Positions 42,909-51,586 of a DNA stretch of 64,000 nucleotides are shown in pieces. The position numbers and the translations under genes are program-made. A model generated the notes under the pieces. It was not told the DNA's origin. It ran no database searches and saw nothing but the letters and a program-made list of their open reading frames with translations. The DNA lies in the NCBI GenBank assembly GCA_025355995.1, contig JANXYQ010000031.1, positions 1 to 64,000 on the forward strand, given 5' to 3'. The stretch comes from Spirochaetaceae bacterium (GTDB lineage Bacteria > Spirochaetota > Spirochaetia > Treponematales > Rectinemataceae). Numbering within the stretch: the stretch's first letter is position 1; every line of letters starts with the position of its first letter.

Positions 42909-42926
42909 AGCCGCCTCGCGGCGGCT
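42909..42926 (-). terminator. Hairpin after tRNA-Arg
   Basis: On the minus strand AGCCGCC, loop GCGA, GGCGGCT starts three bases after the tRNA and runs into an AT-rich CTATTAATTT. It fits an intrinsic terminator for the tRNA transcript, although the U tract is interrupted. Confidence 0.65.
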
Positions 42927-42929
42927 CGT

Positions 42930-43003
42930 TGGGACCAGCAGGGCTCGAACCTGCGACCTGCTGCTTAGAAGGCAGCTGCTCTATCCTGTTGAGCTATGAT
43001 CCC
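42930..43003 (-). tRNA. tRNA-Arg (anticodon TCT)
   Basis: A complete 74-base cloverleaf. The acceptor arm GGGATCA pairs with TGGTCCC, D-arm GCTC/GAGC, anticodon arm GCTGC-CTTCTAA-GCAGC with anticodon TCT, and T-arm GCAGG-TTCGAGC-CCTGC. The discriminator is A and CCA is not encoded. It reads AGA (and AGG by wobble). It is downstream of tRNA-Pro on the same strand. Confidence 0.96.
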
Positions 43004-43004
43004 C

Positions 43005-43120
43005 GGCGAAGGGGGTTCTCTATTCCTAAAAAGAACCCCCTTCGCCCGCGGTTCTGAGACTCACTTCGCGAGACTCAGAACCACGTAAATACTCATATAC
43101 GCGCCCTAGAAAAAAGGCGC
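43005..43120. repeat. Cluster of strong inverted repeats between two tRNA genes
   Basis: Between the tRNAs lie three hairpins. The first has perfect 15-bp arms (GGCGAAGGGGGTTCT at 43005-43019 and its complement at 43032-43046). The second has 9-bp arms (GGTTCTGAG at 43050-43058 with 43074-43082). The third has 5-bp arms (GCGCC at 43101 and GGCGC at 43116). The first begins one base upstream of the mature tRNA-Arg. They could guide processing or terminate and re-start transcription. Confidence 0.7.
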
Positions 43121-43243
43121 TCCGTTCACCTGCAATTCGGAGACTGTGGAGACTCGCCGGGCAAGCCTCGTAAATACGCAGCTCCTCGTTGATGAACCTT
43201 GGTAAGCTGTTTTGGCGCGCTGTACGTTGAGGTTCGTGATGCT

Positions 43244-43316
43244 TCGGGACGGTGGGAGTTGAACCCACGATCTTCAGCTCCCAAAGCTGACGCCTTAGCC
43301 TCTAGGCTACGTCCCG
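43244..43316 (-). tRNA. tRNA-Pro (anticodon TGG)
   Basis: A complete 73-base cloverleaf. Acceptor CGGGACG pairs with CGTCCCG, anticodon arm TCAGC-TTTGGGA-GCTGA with anticodon TGG, T-arm GTGGG-TTCAACT-CCCAC, discriminator A, no encoded CCA. It lies upstream of tRNA-Arg on the minus strand. Confidence 0.96.
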
Positions 43317-43398
43317 ATTATTTACGCCAACGTAGTCCGCGCCTCGTGCCTTTGTCAAGGTCGCTCGCCCTCATGAGCGCCTGAAGCCAGCTTTTCTG

Positions 43399-43426
43399 TT
43401 GACACCTCGAGTCGGCAGTTTATAAT
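43399..43426 (+). promoter_or_regulatory. Consensus promoter of EF-G-like gene
   Basis: Perfect TTGACA (43399-43404), 16 bases, perfect TATAAT (43421-43426), followed by the small palindrome CCGGTTTACCGG (43430-43441) near the start site. The leader is about 50 bases with AAGGAG (43476-43481) before the ATG, unlike the leaderless genes elsewhere in the window. Confidence 0.8.
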
Positions 43427-43486
43427 ACTCCGGTTTACCGGTATGCGCGAGTCTGTACAGCACTGAAATACTTCTAAGGAGCGATT

Positions 43487-45583
43487 ATGGCGAATTCGAC
43501 CGATTTCATCCGGAACGTGGCCATAGCCGGCCACGGCGGCACGGGCAAGACTACGCTGCTCGAACATCTCCTATTTCAAAGCGGCGCCATTCCCAAGCCC
43601 GAAACGATCGAATCCGGCAAGACCGTCAGCGACTACGGAGAAGACGAGATCGCCCGCAAGATCTCGATCCACGCTTCCCTCTGCCACGCCACGTGCAAGG
43701 ACGTCAAGATAAATTTTTTCGACACTCCAGGCTCTTCCGATTTCATCGGCGACGTCATCCTCGCCTTTCGATCCTGCGAATCCGCCCTCGTGATGATCGA
43801 CGCCAAGACGGGCGTTCAGATCGAGACCATCAAGCTATGGCGCAACCTCGAGGGGCGCAAGAAGCCAAGGATCGTTTTCGCGTCCAAGCTCGACGAGGAG
43901 AGAGCCTCCTTCCAGAGCGCCCTGGACGACGTCAAGGAGAAGTTCAAGGTCGTCCCCGTCGTAATCACGATCCCGATGGGCGAGGGTGGCTCGTTCAAGG
44001 GGGTCGTGGACGTATTGAACGGCCTCGCCTATCCGCTCCCCGCCTCGCACGACCAGAAAGAGGCCGGTGGTCCTGTCCCCGCGGACATGGCCCCGGCCGT
44101 CGCCGAATACCGCTCCCGGCTCTTCGAGGCGGCGGCCGAGGGCGACGACGCCCTCATGGAGAAGTACCTGAGCGAGGGCGAGCTGACGCAGGCCGAGACC
44201 GTCCTCGGCCTCAAGGAAGCCTTCGCGGCGGGTAGGATTATCCCCGCCTTCGCCGGAGCCGGGTCCCTCAATTCGGGCACTTCGGCGCTCCTGGAGTTCA
44301 TCGCCGCCATCGCGCCGAACCCTCTGGCCCTCGCGCCCGAGCCGATAAAGCTGAACGGCGACGATGAAATATCCGTGACCGTCGACCCGGGAAAGCCCGC
44401 TTCGGCCCTCGTCATTAAGACCCAAATCGACCAGTTCTCGGGCCGCCTCTCCTTCGTGAAGGTCATTACCGGAAAGCTCCTTCCGGATATCGAGGTCGTC
44501 AACGTCCGCGACAGCCGGAAGGAAAAGCTGGGGAAGCTCTACACGCTCCAGGGCAAGAAGATGGAGGAGGTCCGCGAGCTCGTCGCGGGCGACATCGGGA
44601 TCATCGCCAAGGCCTTCGATCTGAAGACCAACGATACGATCTCGACCTACGACAAGCCCTTCTCCTTCCACAAGCTCCGCCTCCCTACGCCCGTCCACAT
44701 GCTCGCGATCTCCGCGGTCAACAAGAAGGAGGAGGACAAGCTCAACGAGAACCTCCTAAAGGCCGCGGAGGAAGACCTCACTTTCCAGGTGCATTTCAAC
44801 GCGGAAACCAAGGAGACTGTCATCGCCGGCATGGGCGAGCTCCAGATCAACATGATCCTCGAGAAGATCAGCCACGCGACCAGGATACAGGCCGAGACCC
44901 GCATGCCCCGCGTAGCCTACCGCGAGACGATCACCAAGAAGGCCGGCGCGGAATACACGCACAAGAAGCAGACGGGCGGCCACGGCCAGTACGCGAAGGT
45001 CGTCTTCGAGGTCGAGCCGCTGGATCGTGGGATAGGCTACCAGTTCGAGAACAAGCTGTTCGGCCAATCGGTGTCCAAGGGCTTCATCCCCGGCATCGAG
45101 AAGGGCATCCATCAGGCGATGGAGTCCGGGGTCGTCGCAGGCTACCCCGTGGTCGACGTCAAGACGATCATCACCGACGGCAAGGAGCATGCCGTCGATT
45201 CCTCCGAGATGGCCTTCAAGATCGCGTCGCGAGGCGCCTTCAAAGAGGCTACCCGCAATGCCAACCCGGTCCTCCTCGAGCCCGTCATGAACCTCAGGGT
45301 ATTCTCCGAGGAAAAGAACCTGGGCGACGTGATGTCCGACCTCTCGGGCCGCCGCGGCCGCATCTCCGGCCAGAATCCCCTGGGCGGCGGCATCGTCGAG
45401 ATAGACGCGCAGGCTCCCCAGGCCGAGCTCCTCCGATACGCCATCGACCTCCGCTCGATGACGAGCGGCACCGCGTCCTTCGAGGCTGACTTCGACCATT
45501 ATTCCCCGATCACCGGCAAGATCGCCGAGGACGTGGTCAAGGCCGCGCAGGCCTTCAGGGTGCACGAGGAAGAGGAAGAATAG
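43487..45583 (+). CDS. EF-G-like translational GTPase (paralogue)
   Basis: A 698-residue protein with the full EF-G domain order: G domain (P-loop GHGGTGKTT at 15-22 or so, DTPGSSDF switch II, SKLDEE at the NKxD position), domain II, then domains III-V with the domain IV region YTHKKQTGGHGQYAKV and VSKGFIPGIEKGIHQAM. The G4 motif is altered and the switch sequences differ from housekeeping FusA, matching the EF-G-like group (Thermotoga TM1651 type) common in spirochaetes and deeply branching bacteria. It could act in translocation or recycling, or as a specialised ribosome factor. It has a strong promoter and its own terminator. Confidence 0.9.
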   Translation: MANSTDFIRNVAIAGHGGTGKTTLLEHLLFQSGAIPKPETIESGKTVSDYGEDEIARKISIHASLCHATCKDVKINFFDTPGSSDFIGDVILAFRSCESALVMIDAKTGVQIETIKLWRNLEGRKKPRIVFASKLDEERASFQSALDDVKEKFKVVPVVITIPMGEGGSFKGVVDVLNGLAYPLPASHDQKEAGGPVPADMAPAVAEYRSRLFEAAAEGDDALMEKYLSEGELTQAETVLGLKEAFAAGRIIPAFAGAGSLNSGTSALLEFIAAIAPNPLALAPEPIKLNGDDEISVTVDPGKPASALVIKTQIDQFSGRLSFVKVITGKLLPDIEVVNVRDSRKEKLGKLYTLQGKKMEEVRELVAGDIGIIAKAFDLKTNDTISTYDKPFSFHKLRLPTPVHMLAISAVNKKEEDKLNENLLKAAEEDLTFQVHFNAETKETVIAGMGELQINMILEKISHATRIQAETRMPRVAYRETITKKAGAEYTHKKQTGGHGQYAKVVFEVEPLDRGIGYQFENKLFGQSVSKGFIPGIEKGIHQAMESGVVAGYPVVDVKTIITDGKEHAVDSSEMAFKIASRGAFKEATRNANPVLLEPVMNLRVFSEEKNLGDVMSDLSGRRGRISGQNPLGGGIVEIDAQAPQAELLRYAIDLRSMTSGTASFEADFDHYSPITGKIAEDVVKAAQAFRVHEEEEE

Positions 45584-45604
45584 GCGAGGCGAAAATCCGA
45601 CCGG

Positions 45605-45637
45605 AAGGGCCGCCGGCGAGGCGGCCCTTTCTTTTTT
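45605..45637 (+). terminator. Intrinsic terminator of EF-G-like gene
   Basis: AAGGGCCGCC (45605-45614), loop GGCGA, GGCGGCCCTT (45620-45629), then TCTTTTTT. It is a strong stem with a T tract 22 bases after the stop codon and before the convergent cheD. Confidence 0.9.
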
Positions 45638-45659
45638 GCCCGGATGGGGAGAAGCTCGA

Positions 45660-46250
45660 CTAGAACAGGATCGCCTCCCCCTCGATAGGCTTTTTGTCCT
45701 CGACCGCGGACTTCCAATAGGCCCGTTCGTCCACCTCTATCTCCTCGGTATGGCGCGCCATGATGAAGCGCCGGAAGACGCGATAGCTGTCCGAATGGAA
45801 ATGGATGACGCGGCCGTGGCTTCCGCCGAGATCCTCGGAGATCACGGGGATGCGCTCCGTCGCCAGGTAGTCGCGGATGAAGCGCTGGTTCACCTCGCTC
45901 ACGCACAGGAAACTTCCCTCCCGCGCCAAGCCTAGGACCGACGCCGCGCCGAAGACCTTCGCGCGGAGGCCGCTGCGGGTCGCCCCGAGCTTGATCATGT
46001 CGTTTATCAGGAGCTCCATCGCGTGGATGCCGTACCGCCCGGCCTCGGTCGTCGCGAAAGGCATGTAACGCGAATAGCGAGGCGCGGCCAGGAGGAAGTG
46101 GTTCAAGCCCGCGACGCGGGCGCCCGGATCGTAGAGGCAGGCCGCGACGCAGGAACCGAGGAGGGTCTTGATATCGACGGCCGAGGCGGTGGCATAGCGT
46201 TCGCCTGGGAGCACTTCGACCCTCGGAAGGCCGGCCATGGGGATCAGCAT
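45660..46250 (-). CDS. cheD: CheD chemoreceptor glutamine deamidase
   Basis: A 196-residue CheD-family protein that deamidates receptor glutamines and, in many bacteria, partners with CheC. The active-site trio is in place: Thr29 and Cys34 in IKTLLGSCVAA, His51 in GLNHFLL. At 196 residues it is longer than usual CheD (about 155-165); the extra residues are C-terminal (RRFIMARHTEEIEVDERAYW onwards). It is isolated from other chemotaxis genes and has a GGAGGGG Shine-Dalgarno. This is the only chemotaxis gene in the window, and it implies motility genes elsewhere. Confidence 0.9.
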   Translation of the reverse strand: MLIPMAGLPRVEVLPGERYATASAVDIKTLLGSCVAACLYDPGARVAGLNHFLLAAPRYSRYMPFATTEAGRYGIHAMELLINDMIKLGATRSGLRAKVFGAASVLGLAREGSFLCVSEVNQRFIRDYLATERIPVISEDLGGSHGRVIHFHSDSYRVFRRFIMARHTEEIEVDERAYWKSAVEDKKPIEGEAILF

Positions 46251-46311
46251 TCGCCCCTCCAGACCTTAAGCCTAGTGCCGACAGGACGCGGCTACAAGCC
46301 TCGGGCGACGA

Positions 46312-49300
46312 TTACCACAGCACCATGCGCCCGCGATCCGCCTCGAAACCCGAATCGCGCAACGCGCCCGCATAGGCCGAGCGCGCGGCGTCCTGGTCGT
46401 TGATCTTTTCGACGACTATCCGGCTTTCCGGCGCCCCCTCCCGCTCCCGCGCGGCGCGGAAAAGGGAGAGAGCCTCCATCAGGCACGGGTCGTCTGGGGA
46501 GAGCGCGATCCTCAGGTCCCGGTACGAGCGCGTGGAGGCCGCTATGACTCGGCCCGAGAGGACGCAGACGCGGTTAGCCGCGATGCGCGGCGGCAGAAGG
46601 GCCTGCCGCTCCGAAACGGCGTAGAGGGCCGCCGCTGCGGGATCCAGGGAGTTGAGCCAGAGCGGCCTATCGGCGACCTGGGCATCCATGCCGGAAAAGG
46701 CGGCGAAAGCGGCGGGGTCGAGGAACTGGGGTCCCTCCGCGCCCTCGAAGAAGCGGCCCGCTAGCAGCTCTCCCGCGAGCTCGAGTCGCCGCATCGCGGG
46801 GAATAGCTCGCCCCATAGCATGCCTCCCTCCTCGCGCTCCAGCATGCCCCGGCACAGGAGGCCGTAGCGCGAGGCGAGGGCGCGCACCCGAGACGCGTCC
46901 AGGTAGGCCAGGTCGAGGGCGTCGGGCTCCGCCTCGATGCCGGGATCATCGGGACCCGTATCCTCGGGAAGGTCGAGCCTGTACCAGCGGCCCCCGGCCG
47001 GCGCCCCGCCCCTCCATCGCTCGCGCAAAGCGCGCGGGATCCTCCGGCGGGCGCCGAAGCCCGGCGTCCGCGAGGCGTCCTCCGCGGGCGCGGCATCGGG
47101 AAGGCTCGACCCGAATCCGTTCGCGATTCCCTCCCGCACGTCCCTGAAGGAATCGGAGGCGACGAGACCCTTCCAGGCCTCCGCCCAGAGGGCGCGGGCG
47201 AGCTCGGAGGATGGAAGGCCCGCGCGCTCCCTGATCGCCCAGAAATCGAGGCTTCCGCCCCCAGGAGGAAGGAGCCTCGACCCGAGCGAGGAGAGTTTCC
47301 CTCGCCGAGGCAGGAATAGCTCCAGGTCCTCCGCGCGGGCGAGCGAGACCCTGCCCCTCCCGCAGCCGAACCACTGCCAAGGCGAGGAGGCCAGCGCCGC
47401 GTCCAGGTCCGAGCGGCGGTAGCCCGCCACGCGAGCGCTCAGGAGCTCGGCCTCCCAGAGCGAGGCCGGCGCGGCCGTCCCCGAGAGGGCGGCGAGGGCA
47501 CGTTCCAGGGAGGCCGGGCCCGCGGGAGAGCCGATGCCCTGGAGCGAGAAGACCAGCCTCGCGAGGTCCGTCGGCGGCCTGGCGGAGACCGCCGGCCTCG
47601 CGGCCGCCCTCGCCCGCCTCAGCAGTATCTCGAGGTTCTGCGCGTCGATCACGGCCAGGCCTCCGACCGGACCATCGGTCGGGCCCGAGGCCCGGCCGTC
47701 GACGAGCAGATCAGCGACGATAGTCCCGTCCTCCGCGAGATCGGCTAACGCGTCGTCGAGATCGGGTCCGGAGATGCCGAAGAGAGCGGAAATCCGCGAG
47801 GGCGCCACGGCGGCCTCGCGGCGCAGCCATTCGGCGATGTGCGAGGCCGGATCGCGCCTCAATTCGGGCTCGCGCTCGGCGTGAACCAGCGCTTCCTCGG
47901 AGCCTCCCGGCAGCACAAGCCGGACGAGGCGCCCGCCGCAGTCGGGATCGGCCCGCAGCGCCTCCGCCAGTTCGCCTCCGGAGGAAAGAAGGATAGCGGG
48001 AAGCTCGGAGGCCGGGATCAGGACCCTTTCCCTCGCCCATTCGGCCAGGGAGAGGCAATCCTCGGGGCCCCAGCCGGGAACGAGGCGCTTGAGTCGGGAC
48101 TCGAACTCGGCCACGAGGCCGGGATCGAGGCGGGGCCGGAGCCGCGCGGAGCGCAGCGCCTCCGCGATGACCTCGTCGGAGACGGAGGACGAGGCCTTCC
48201 TCCGCAGCTCGTCGGTCCGGTACATATTCTCGCCGATCTCCTTCCACAGGGCCTCCCGCGCGAAGGGCGAGGGGACCCTGCTCGAGAAGGCCGAAAGCTC
48301 GACGCTCCCGTCGGAGACCCGGGTCGCGAGTCCCTTGGCCCCCTCGAGGTCGAATAGGTCGCCGAGGCAGGAGCGCCAGGTTTCCACGATCACCGGGAAA
48401 TCGGGGCTGCCGCTCACCGCCTCGAAGAGCTTGCGCGCGCGAAGGCGGGTCATCCATAGGGGAGCGCGCTTGCCCGGCAAGCCTCGGGGGAGGAGGAGGG
48501 AGCGGCCGGCGTTTTCGCGGAACTGCGCGCCGAAAATCCCGGAACCCTCGAGGCCCGAGCGGACGAGGCGCTCGAGCCTATCCCCCTCGGCGAGCGAGCG
48601 GAAGGCTCGCGTCAGGGCAGCGGAGGGATCCAAGCCCTCGACCCTCGGAACCGCGAGGAGAATCAGGTCGTCGTCCGTCACCCTCTGCACGGGCAGCCCG
48701 CATTCCTCCTCGAGGGCGGCAGCGAGAGCCAGTCCCAGGGGTTCGTTGATGGCGAGGCCGCGGAGGGTGTGCAGCACGAGCCTCGCGGAATCCCCCCTGG
48801 CTCCCGGCTCCTCGTGGGCCTCGAGCACGAGGCGGCGCGAGAGAGGCAGCGAGGGCCCGCCGGAGCCCCGGCCCTGGCCGGCCTCCTTCTGCGAGGCGAC
48901 GAAGCGCGAGCAGGCTTCCGCGGCGGCGGCCGAGAAGCCGTAGCCCTCCGCGAGGGCCTTCGCCCCGAGATCGATATCGAGGGCGTCCAGCAGGTCGAGG
49001 ACGGCGAGGGCCCGCTCGCTTAGCTCGGGGCTCCTGAAGCGCGCCTCTCCCTTCCAGAACGGCACGATGTCGGGATCCGGCGGGGCGGGAACCACGAAAA
49101 CCGCCTCGCTGCCGATCTCGGTTATCCTCCAAGCCTGCGCCCCCAGCGTGAAGACCTCGCCGATCTTGCGCTCCCAGACGAACTCCTCGTCGAGCTCGCC
49201 AATCCGCGCCTTCGAGCCCTCGATCCGCAGGCTGAAGAGCCCGCGATCGGGAATGGTGCCGCCCGAGGAGGAGAGGAGCCCCCTCGCGCCCTTGCCCGCG

Positions 49301-50838
49301 GCGACGGTCCCGGTCGCCGCATCGATGAATATCCTCGGCTCGAGCTCGCGAAGCCGGCTTCCGGAGTACTTCCCCGCGAGCATGAGCAGTGTCGAATCGA
49401 AGAGAGCCCGCGAAAGCCTCTCGAAGGGCGGGAATGAGAGGATGATGTCGTACAACGCGTCGATCGTCCTCGGGCCCTCGAGCGCCAGCTCGGGCTCGAG
49501 CGTAAGCTCGAGAAGGACCTGGGCGAGCACGTCGAGAGGGCAGGAGACGGGCCTCGTCGCCTCGACCGCCCGCTCCTCTACGCCCTTGGCGGCGGCGGCG
49601 GCCATCACGAGGTCCATCCCGTGGAAGGGATAGAGAGTGCCCTTGGATACCTCGCCGACCCCGTGGCCCGAGCGGCCTATCCTCTGCAGCGCCGACGCGA
49701 TGGCGGGAGGGGTGCCCGCGAGGAGGACCTCGTCGACGCTCCCGATATCTATCCCGAGCTCGAGCGAGGCAGTAGCGACGACGCAGCCGAGCTCCCCGGC
49801 CTTGAAGCGCTCCTCCACGACACGGCGCGCCTCCTTGGATAGGGAGCCGTGGTGCGCCCAGGCCGCGCCCTCCCCCGCCGCCTCGTTGACCAGGAAGGCC
49901 ATACGCTCCGCGCGGCGCCGAGAGTCGGTGAACACAAGAATGCCCCGGCCGAGCCCCATCTTCCTCGCGATCTCGGGGATGATCGCCGCATAGCGCGGGG
50001 CCGCGCCCGCGTCGGCGGACTCGGACGGCGGCGCCTCGGGGGCGGCGATCGGCCACTCTACCGAAAACTCGATCCTTTTTTCGGAAGCCGGCGCGACGAC
50101 GGCGACCGCGCGCCTCCTGTACTCGGGCTTGCCGCCGCCGAGGGCTGACTCGGCGCCGCGAAAGATTCGACGGCCGCCGACGAAATCGGCGATCGCCCCC
50201 ACGGGCCTTGCGGTAGCGGAGAGGGCCACGCGCTGGAACTCGCCCGCCAACAGGGCCAGGCGGCCTATCGAGCAGGCGAGGAGGGCCCCGCGTTTATCTC
50301 CTGCGAGGGCGTGGATCTCGTCGAGGACGAGGAGCCTCACTGTCGCGAGAATCTCGCGCGACGCGGCCGAATCGAGCATGAGGGCCAGGCTCTCCGGCGT
50401 CGTCGCGAGGATCGAGGGAGGCTTGCGCAGCATCCGCCGTCGCTCGGCCTGGCTCGTGTCGCCGTTGCGGGTCGCCGCGCGGAGCTCGGGCCAGGCTTCG
50501 CCGCGGGACCGGAAGAGCGTCTCGAGCTCGGCGATCGGCGTTTCCAGATTTCGCCTAACGTCCTCGCCGAGGGCCTTGAGCGGCGAGACGTAGAGGACAG
50601 AGAGGCTATCCGCGGGGTAGTCGCCCGATGCGATGCGCGAGACCGCGCCGAGGAAGGCGGTAAGCGTCTTGCCCGAGCCCGTCGGGGCCAGGGCGAGGAC
50701 GTGGCCGCCGGCCGCGATCAGCGGCCACGCGGCGGCTTGCACGGGAGTCGGATCGCCGTAGCGCGCCGAGAACCACTCCCTGACGAGGGGATGGAAGGAA
50801 GAGAGCGCCTCGTCGGCGACGGGATCAGGAGGGCTCAT
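46312..50838 (-). CDS. lhr: Lhr-type giant DEAD/DEAH helicase
   Basis: A 1508-residue Lhr-like superfamily 2 helicase, near E. coli Lhr length (1538). The core has Walker A APTGSGKT (51-58), a DExH box LDEIHAL, TTPESLALML, and in the second RecA domain FTDSRRRAERMAFLVNE and ASALQRIGRSGH. The long C-terminal half contains the winged-helix and Lhr-CTD modules. Lhr proteins unwind RNA-DNA hybrids and are linked to DNA repair. The ATG lies within the last codons of nrdG (14-base overlap), making it the last gene of the nrd operon; co-regulation with anaerobic dNTP supply is an inference. Confidence 0.93.
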   Translation of the reverse strand: MSPPDPVADEALSSFHPLVREWFSARYGDPTPVQAAAWPLIAAGGHVLALAPTGSGKTLTAFLGAVSRIASGDYPADSLSVLYVSPLKALGEDVRRNLETPIAELETLFRSRGEAWPELRAATRNGDTSQAERRRMLRKPPSILATTPESLALMLDSAASREILATVRLLVLDEIHALAGDKRGALLACSIGRLALLAGEFQRVALSATARPVGAIADFVGGRRIFRGAESALGGGKPEYRRRAVAVVAPASEKRIEFSVEWPIAAPEAPPSESADAGAAPRYAAIIPEIARKMGLGRGILVFTDSRRRAERMAFLVNEAAGEGAAWAHHGSLSKEARRVVEERFKAGELGCVVATASLELGIDIGSVDEVLLAGTPPAIASALQRIGRSGHGVGEVSKGTLYPFHGMDLVMAAAAAKGVEERAVEATRPVSCPLDVLAQVLLELTLEPELALEGPRTIDALYDIILSFPPFERLSRALFDSTLLMLAGKYSGSRLRELEPRIFIDAATGTVAAGKGARGLLSSSGGTIPDRGLFSLRIEGSKARIGELDEEFVWERKIGEVFTLGAQAWRITEIGSEAVFVVPAPPDPDIVPFWKGEARFRSPELSERALAVLDLLDALDIDLGAKALAEGYGFSAAAAEACSRFVASQKEAGQGRGSGGPSLPLSRRLVLEAHEEPGARGDSARLVLHTLRGLAINEPLGLALAAALEEECGLPVQRVTDDDLILLAVPRVEGLDPSAALTRAFRSLAEGDRLERLVRSGLEGSGIFGAQFRENAGRSLLLPRGLPGKRAPLWMTRLRARKLFEAVSGSPDFPVIVETWRSCLGDLFDLEGAKGLATRVSDGSVELSAFSSRVPSPFAREALWKEIGENMYRTDELRRKASSSVSDEVIAEALRSARLRPRLDPGLVAEFESRLKRLVPGWGPEDCLSLAEWARERVLIPASELPAILLSSGGELAEALRADPDCGGRLVRLVLPGGSEEALVHAEREPELRRDPASHIAEWLRREAAVAPSRISALFGISGPDLDDALADLAEDGTIVADLLVDGRASGPTDGPVGGLAVIDAQNLEILLRRARAAARPAVSARPPTDLARLVFSLQGIGSPAGPASLERALAALSGTAAPASLWEAELLSARVAGYRRSDLDAALASSPWQWFGCGRGRVSLARAEDLELFLPRRGKLSSLGSRLLPPGGGSLDFWAIRERAGLPSSELARALWAEAWKGLVASDSFRDVREGIANGFGSSLPDAAPAEDASRTPGFGARRRIPRALRERWRGGAPAGGRWYRLDLPEDTGPDDPGIEAEPDALDLAYLDASRVRALASRYGLLCRGMLEREEGGMLWGELFPAMRRLELAGELLAGRFFEGAEGPQFLDPAAFAAFSGMDAQVADRPLWLNSLDPAAAALYAVSERQALLPPRIAANRVCVLSGRVIAASTRSYRDLRIALSPDDPCLMEALSLFRAAREREGAPESRIVVEKINDQDAARSAYAGALRDSGFEADRGRMVLW

Positions 50839-51535
50839 TCCAGACTCCGCGGATCCGCGCCCGCGGGGCGCGACGGCGCAGGATGGCGAGGAAGGTCTCC
50901 ATGGCCGCGCGAGTATAGGGAACGACGGAGTCGAAGGCCGGGTCGAGGCAGCCGCCCGGCCTGAATTCCTGCAGGAGCACCTCGTCGCCCGCCTCGAGCG
51001 AGAGGGCCATCGCCTCGAGCTCCACCGGCCCGACGATGCCCGGCGCGCAGGTTATGCGGACTTCGAAGGGCGTGCCCGAGGACCGCAGGTAGGCGAGGGA
51101 CTCGAGGACCCTCTCGCCCGCGTCGGAGAGGGCCGGAGCGACGCGCCCATAGGCCGCGGGGGAGGTCTTGAAGTCCAGGGCCACGTAGTCGGCGGCGACG
51201 TCGGCGATGCGCGAGGGATAGGACCCGTTCGTGTCGAGCTTGACGGCGAGGCCGCGCTCGCGTATCGAGCTCGCGACGCGCGGCGTCTCCACGCGCAGGA
51301 GGGGCTCGCCCCCGGAGATCACGACGCCGGAGATGAGGTTCTTGCGCCTGTCGAGGAACTCGAGGAACTCGGCCAGGGAGGAGGGTTTTTGGCCCGCCTC
51401 CGCGCGCGAGGGATCGACGAGGCCCGCGTTCTGGCAATAGGGGCAGCGGAAGTCGCAACCCGGGAGGAAGAGCACCGAGGCGAGCCTTCCCGGAAAATCG
51501 ATGAGGCTGGTCTTGATGAAGGCTACGCCGCTCAT
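50825..51535 (-). CDS. nrdG: Anaerobic RNR activase (radical SAM)
   Basis: A 236-residue radical SAM activating enzyme that would install the glycyl radical on the reductase. It has Cys27, Cys31 and Cys34 in CDFRCPYC for the 4Fe-4S cluster, and GGEPLL for SAM binding. It resembles the YjjW/PflA-like NrdG form frequent with NrdD2/D3 enzymes. It follows the radical-domain protein gene after 51 bases. The 3' end overlaps lhr. If the radical Gly sits on the small protein encoded upstream, that protein is the activase's real target. Confidence 0.9.
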   Translation of the reverse strand: MSGVAFIKTSLIDFPGRLASVLFLPGCDFRCPYCQNAGLVDPSRAEAGQKPSSLAEFLEFLDRRKNLISGVVISGGEPLLRVETPRVASSIRERGLAVKLDTNGSYPSRIADVAADYVALDFKTSPAAYGRVAPALSDAGERVLESLAYLRSSGTPFEVRITCAPGIVGPVELEAMALSLEAGDEVLLQEFRPGGCLDPAFDSVVPYTRAAMETFLAILRRRAPRARIRGVWNEPS

Positions 51536-51586
51536 GGCTATCCTATTCGCGCCGAGGCGTGCCGGGCGGCCTTGGGGACCGGAGCC

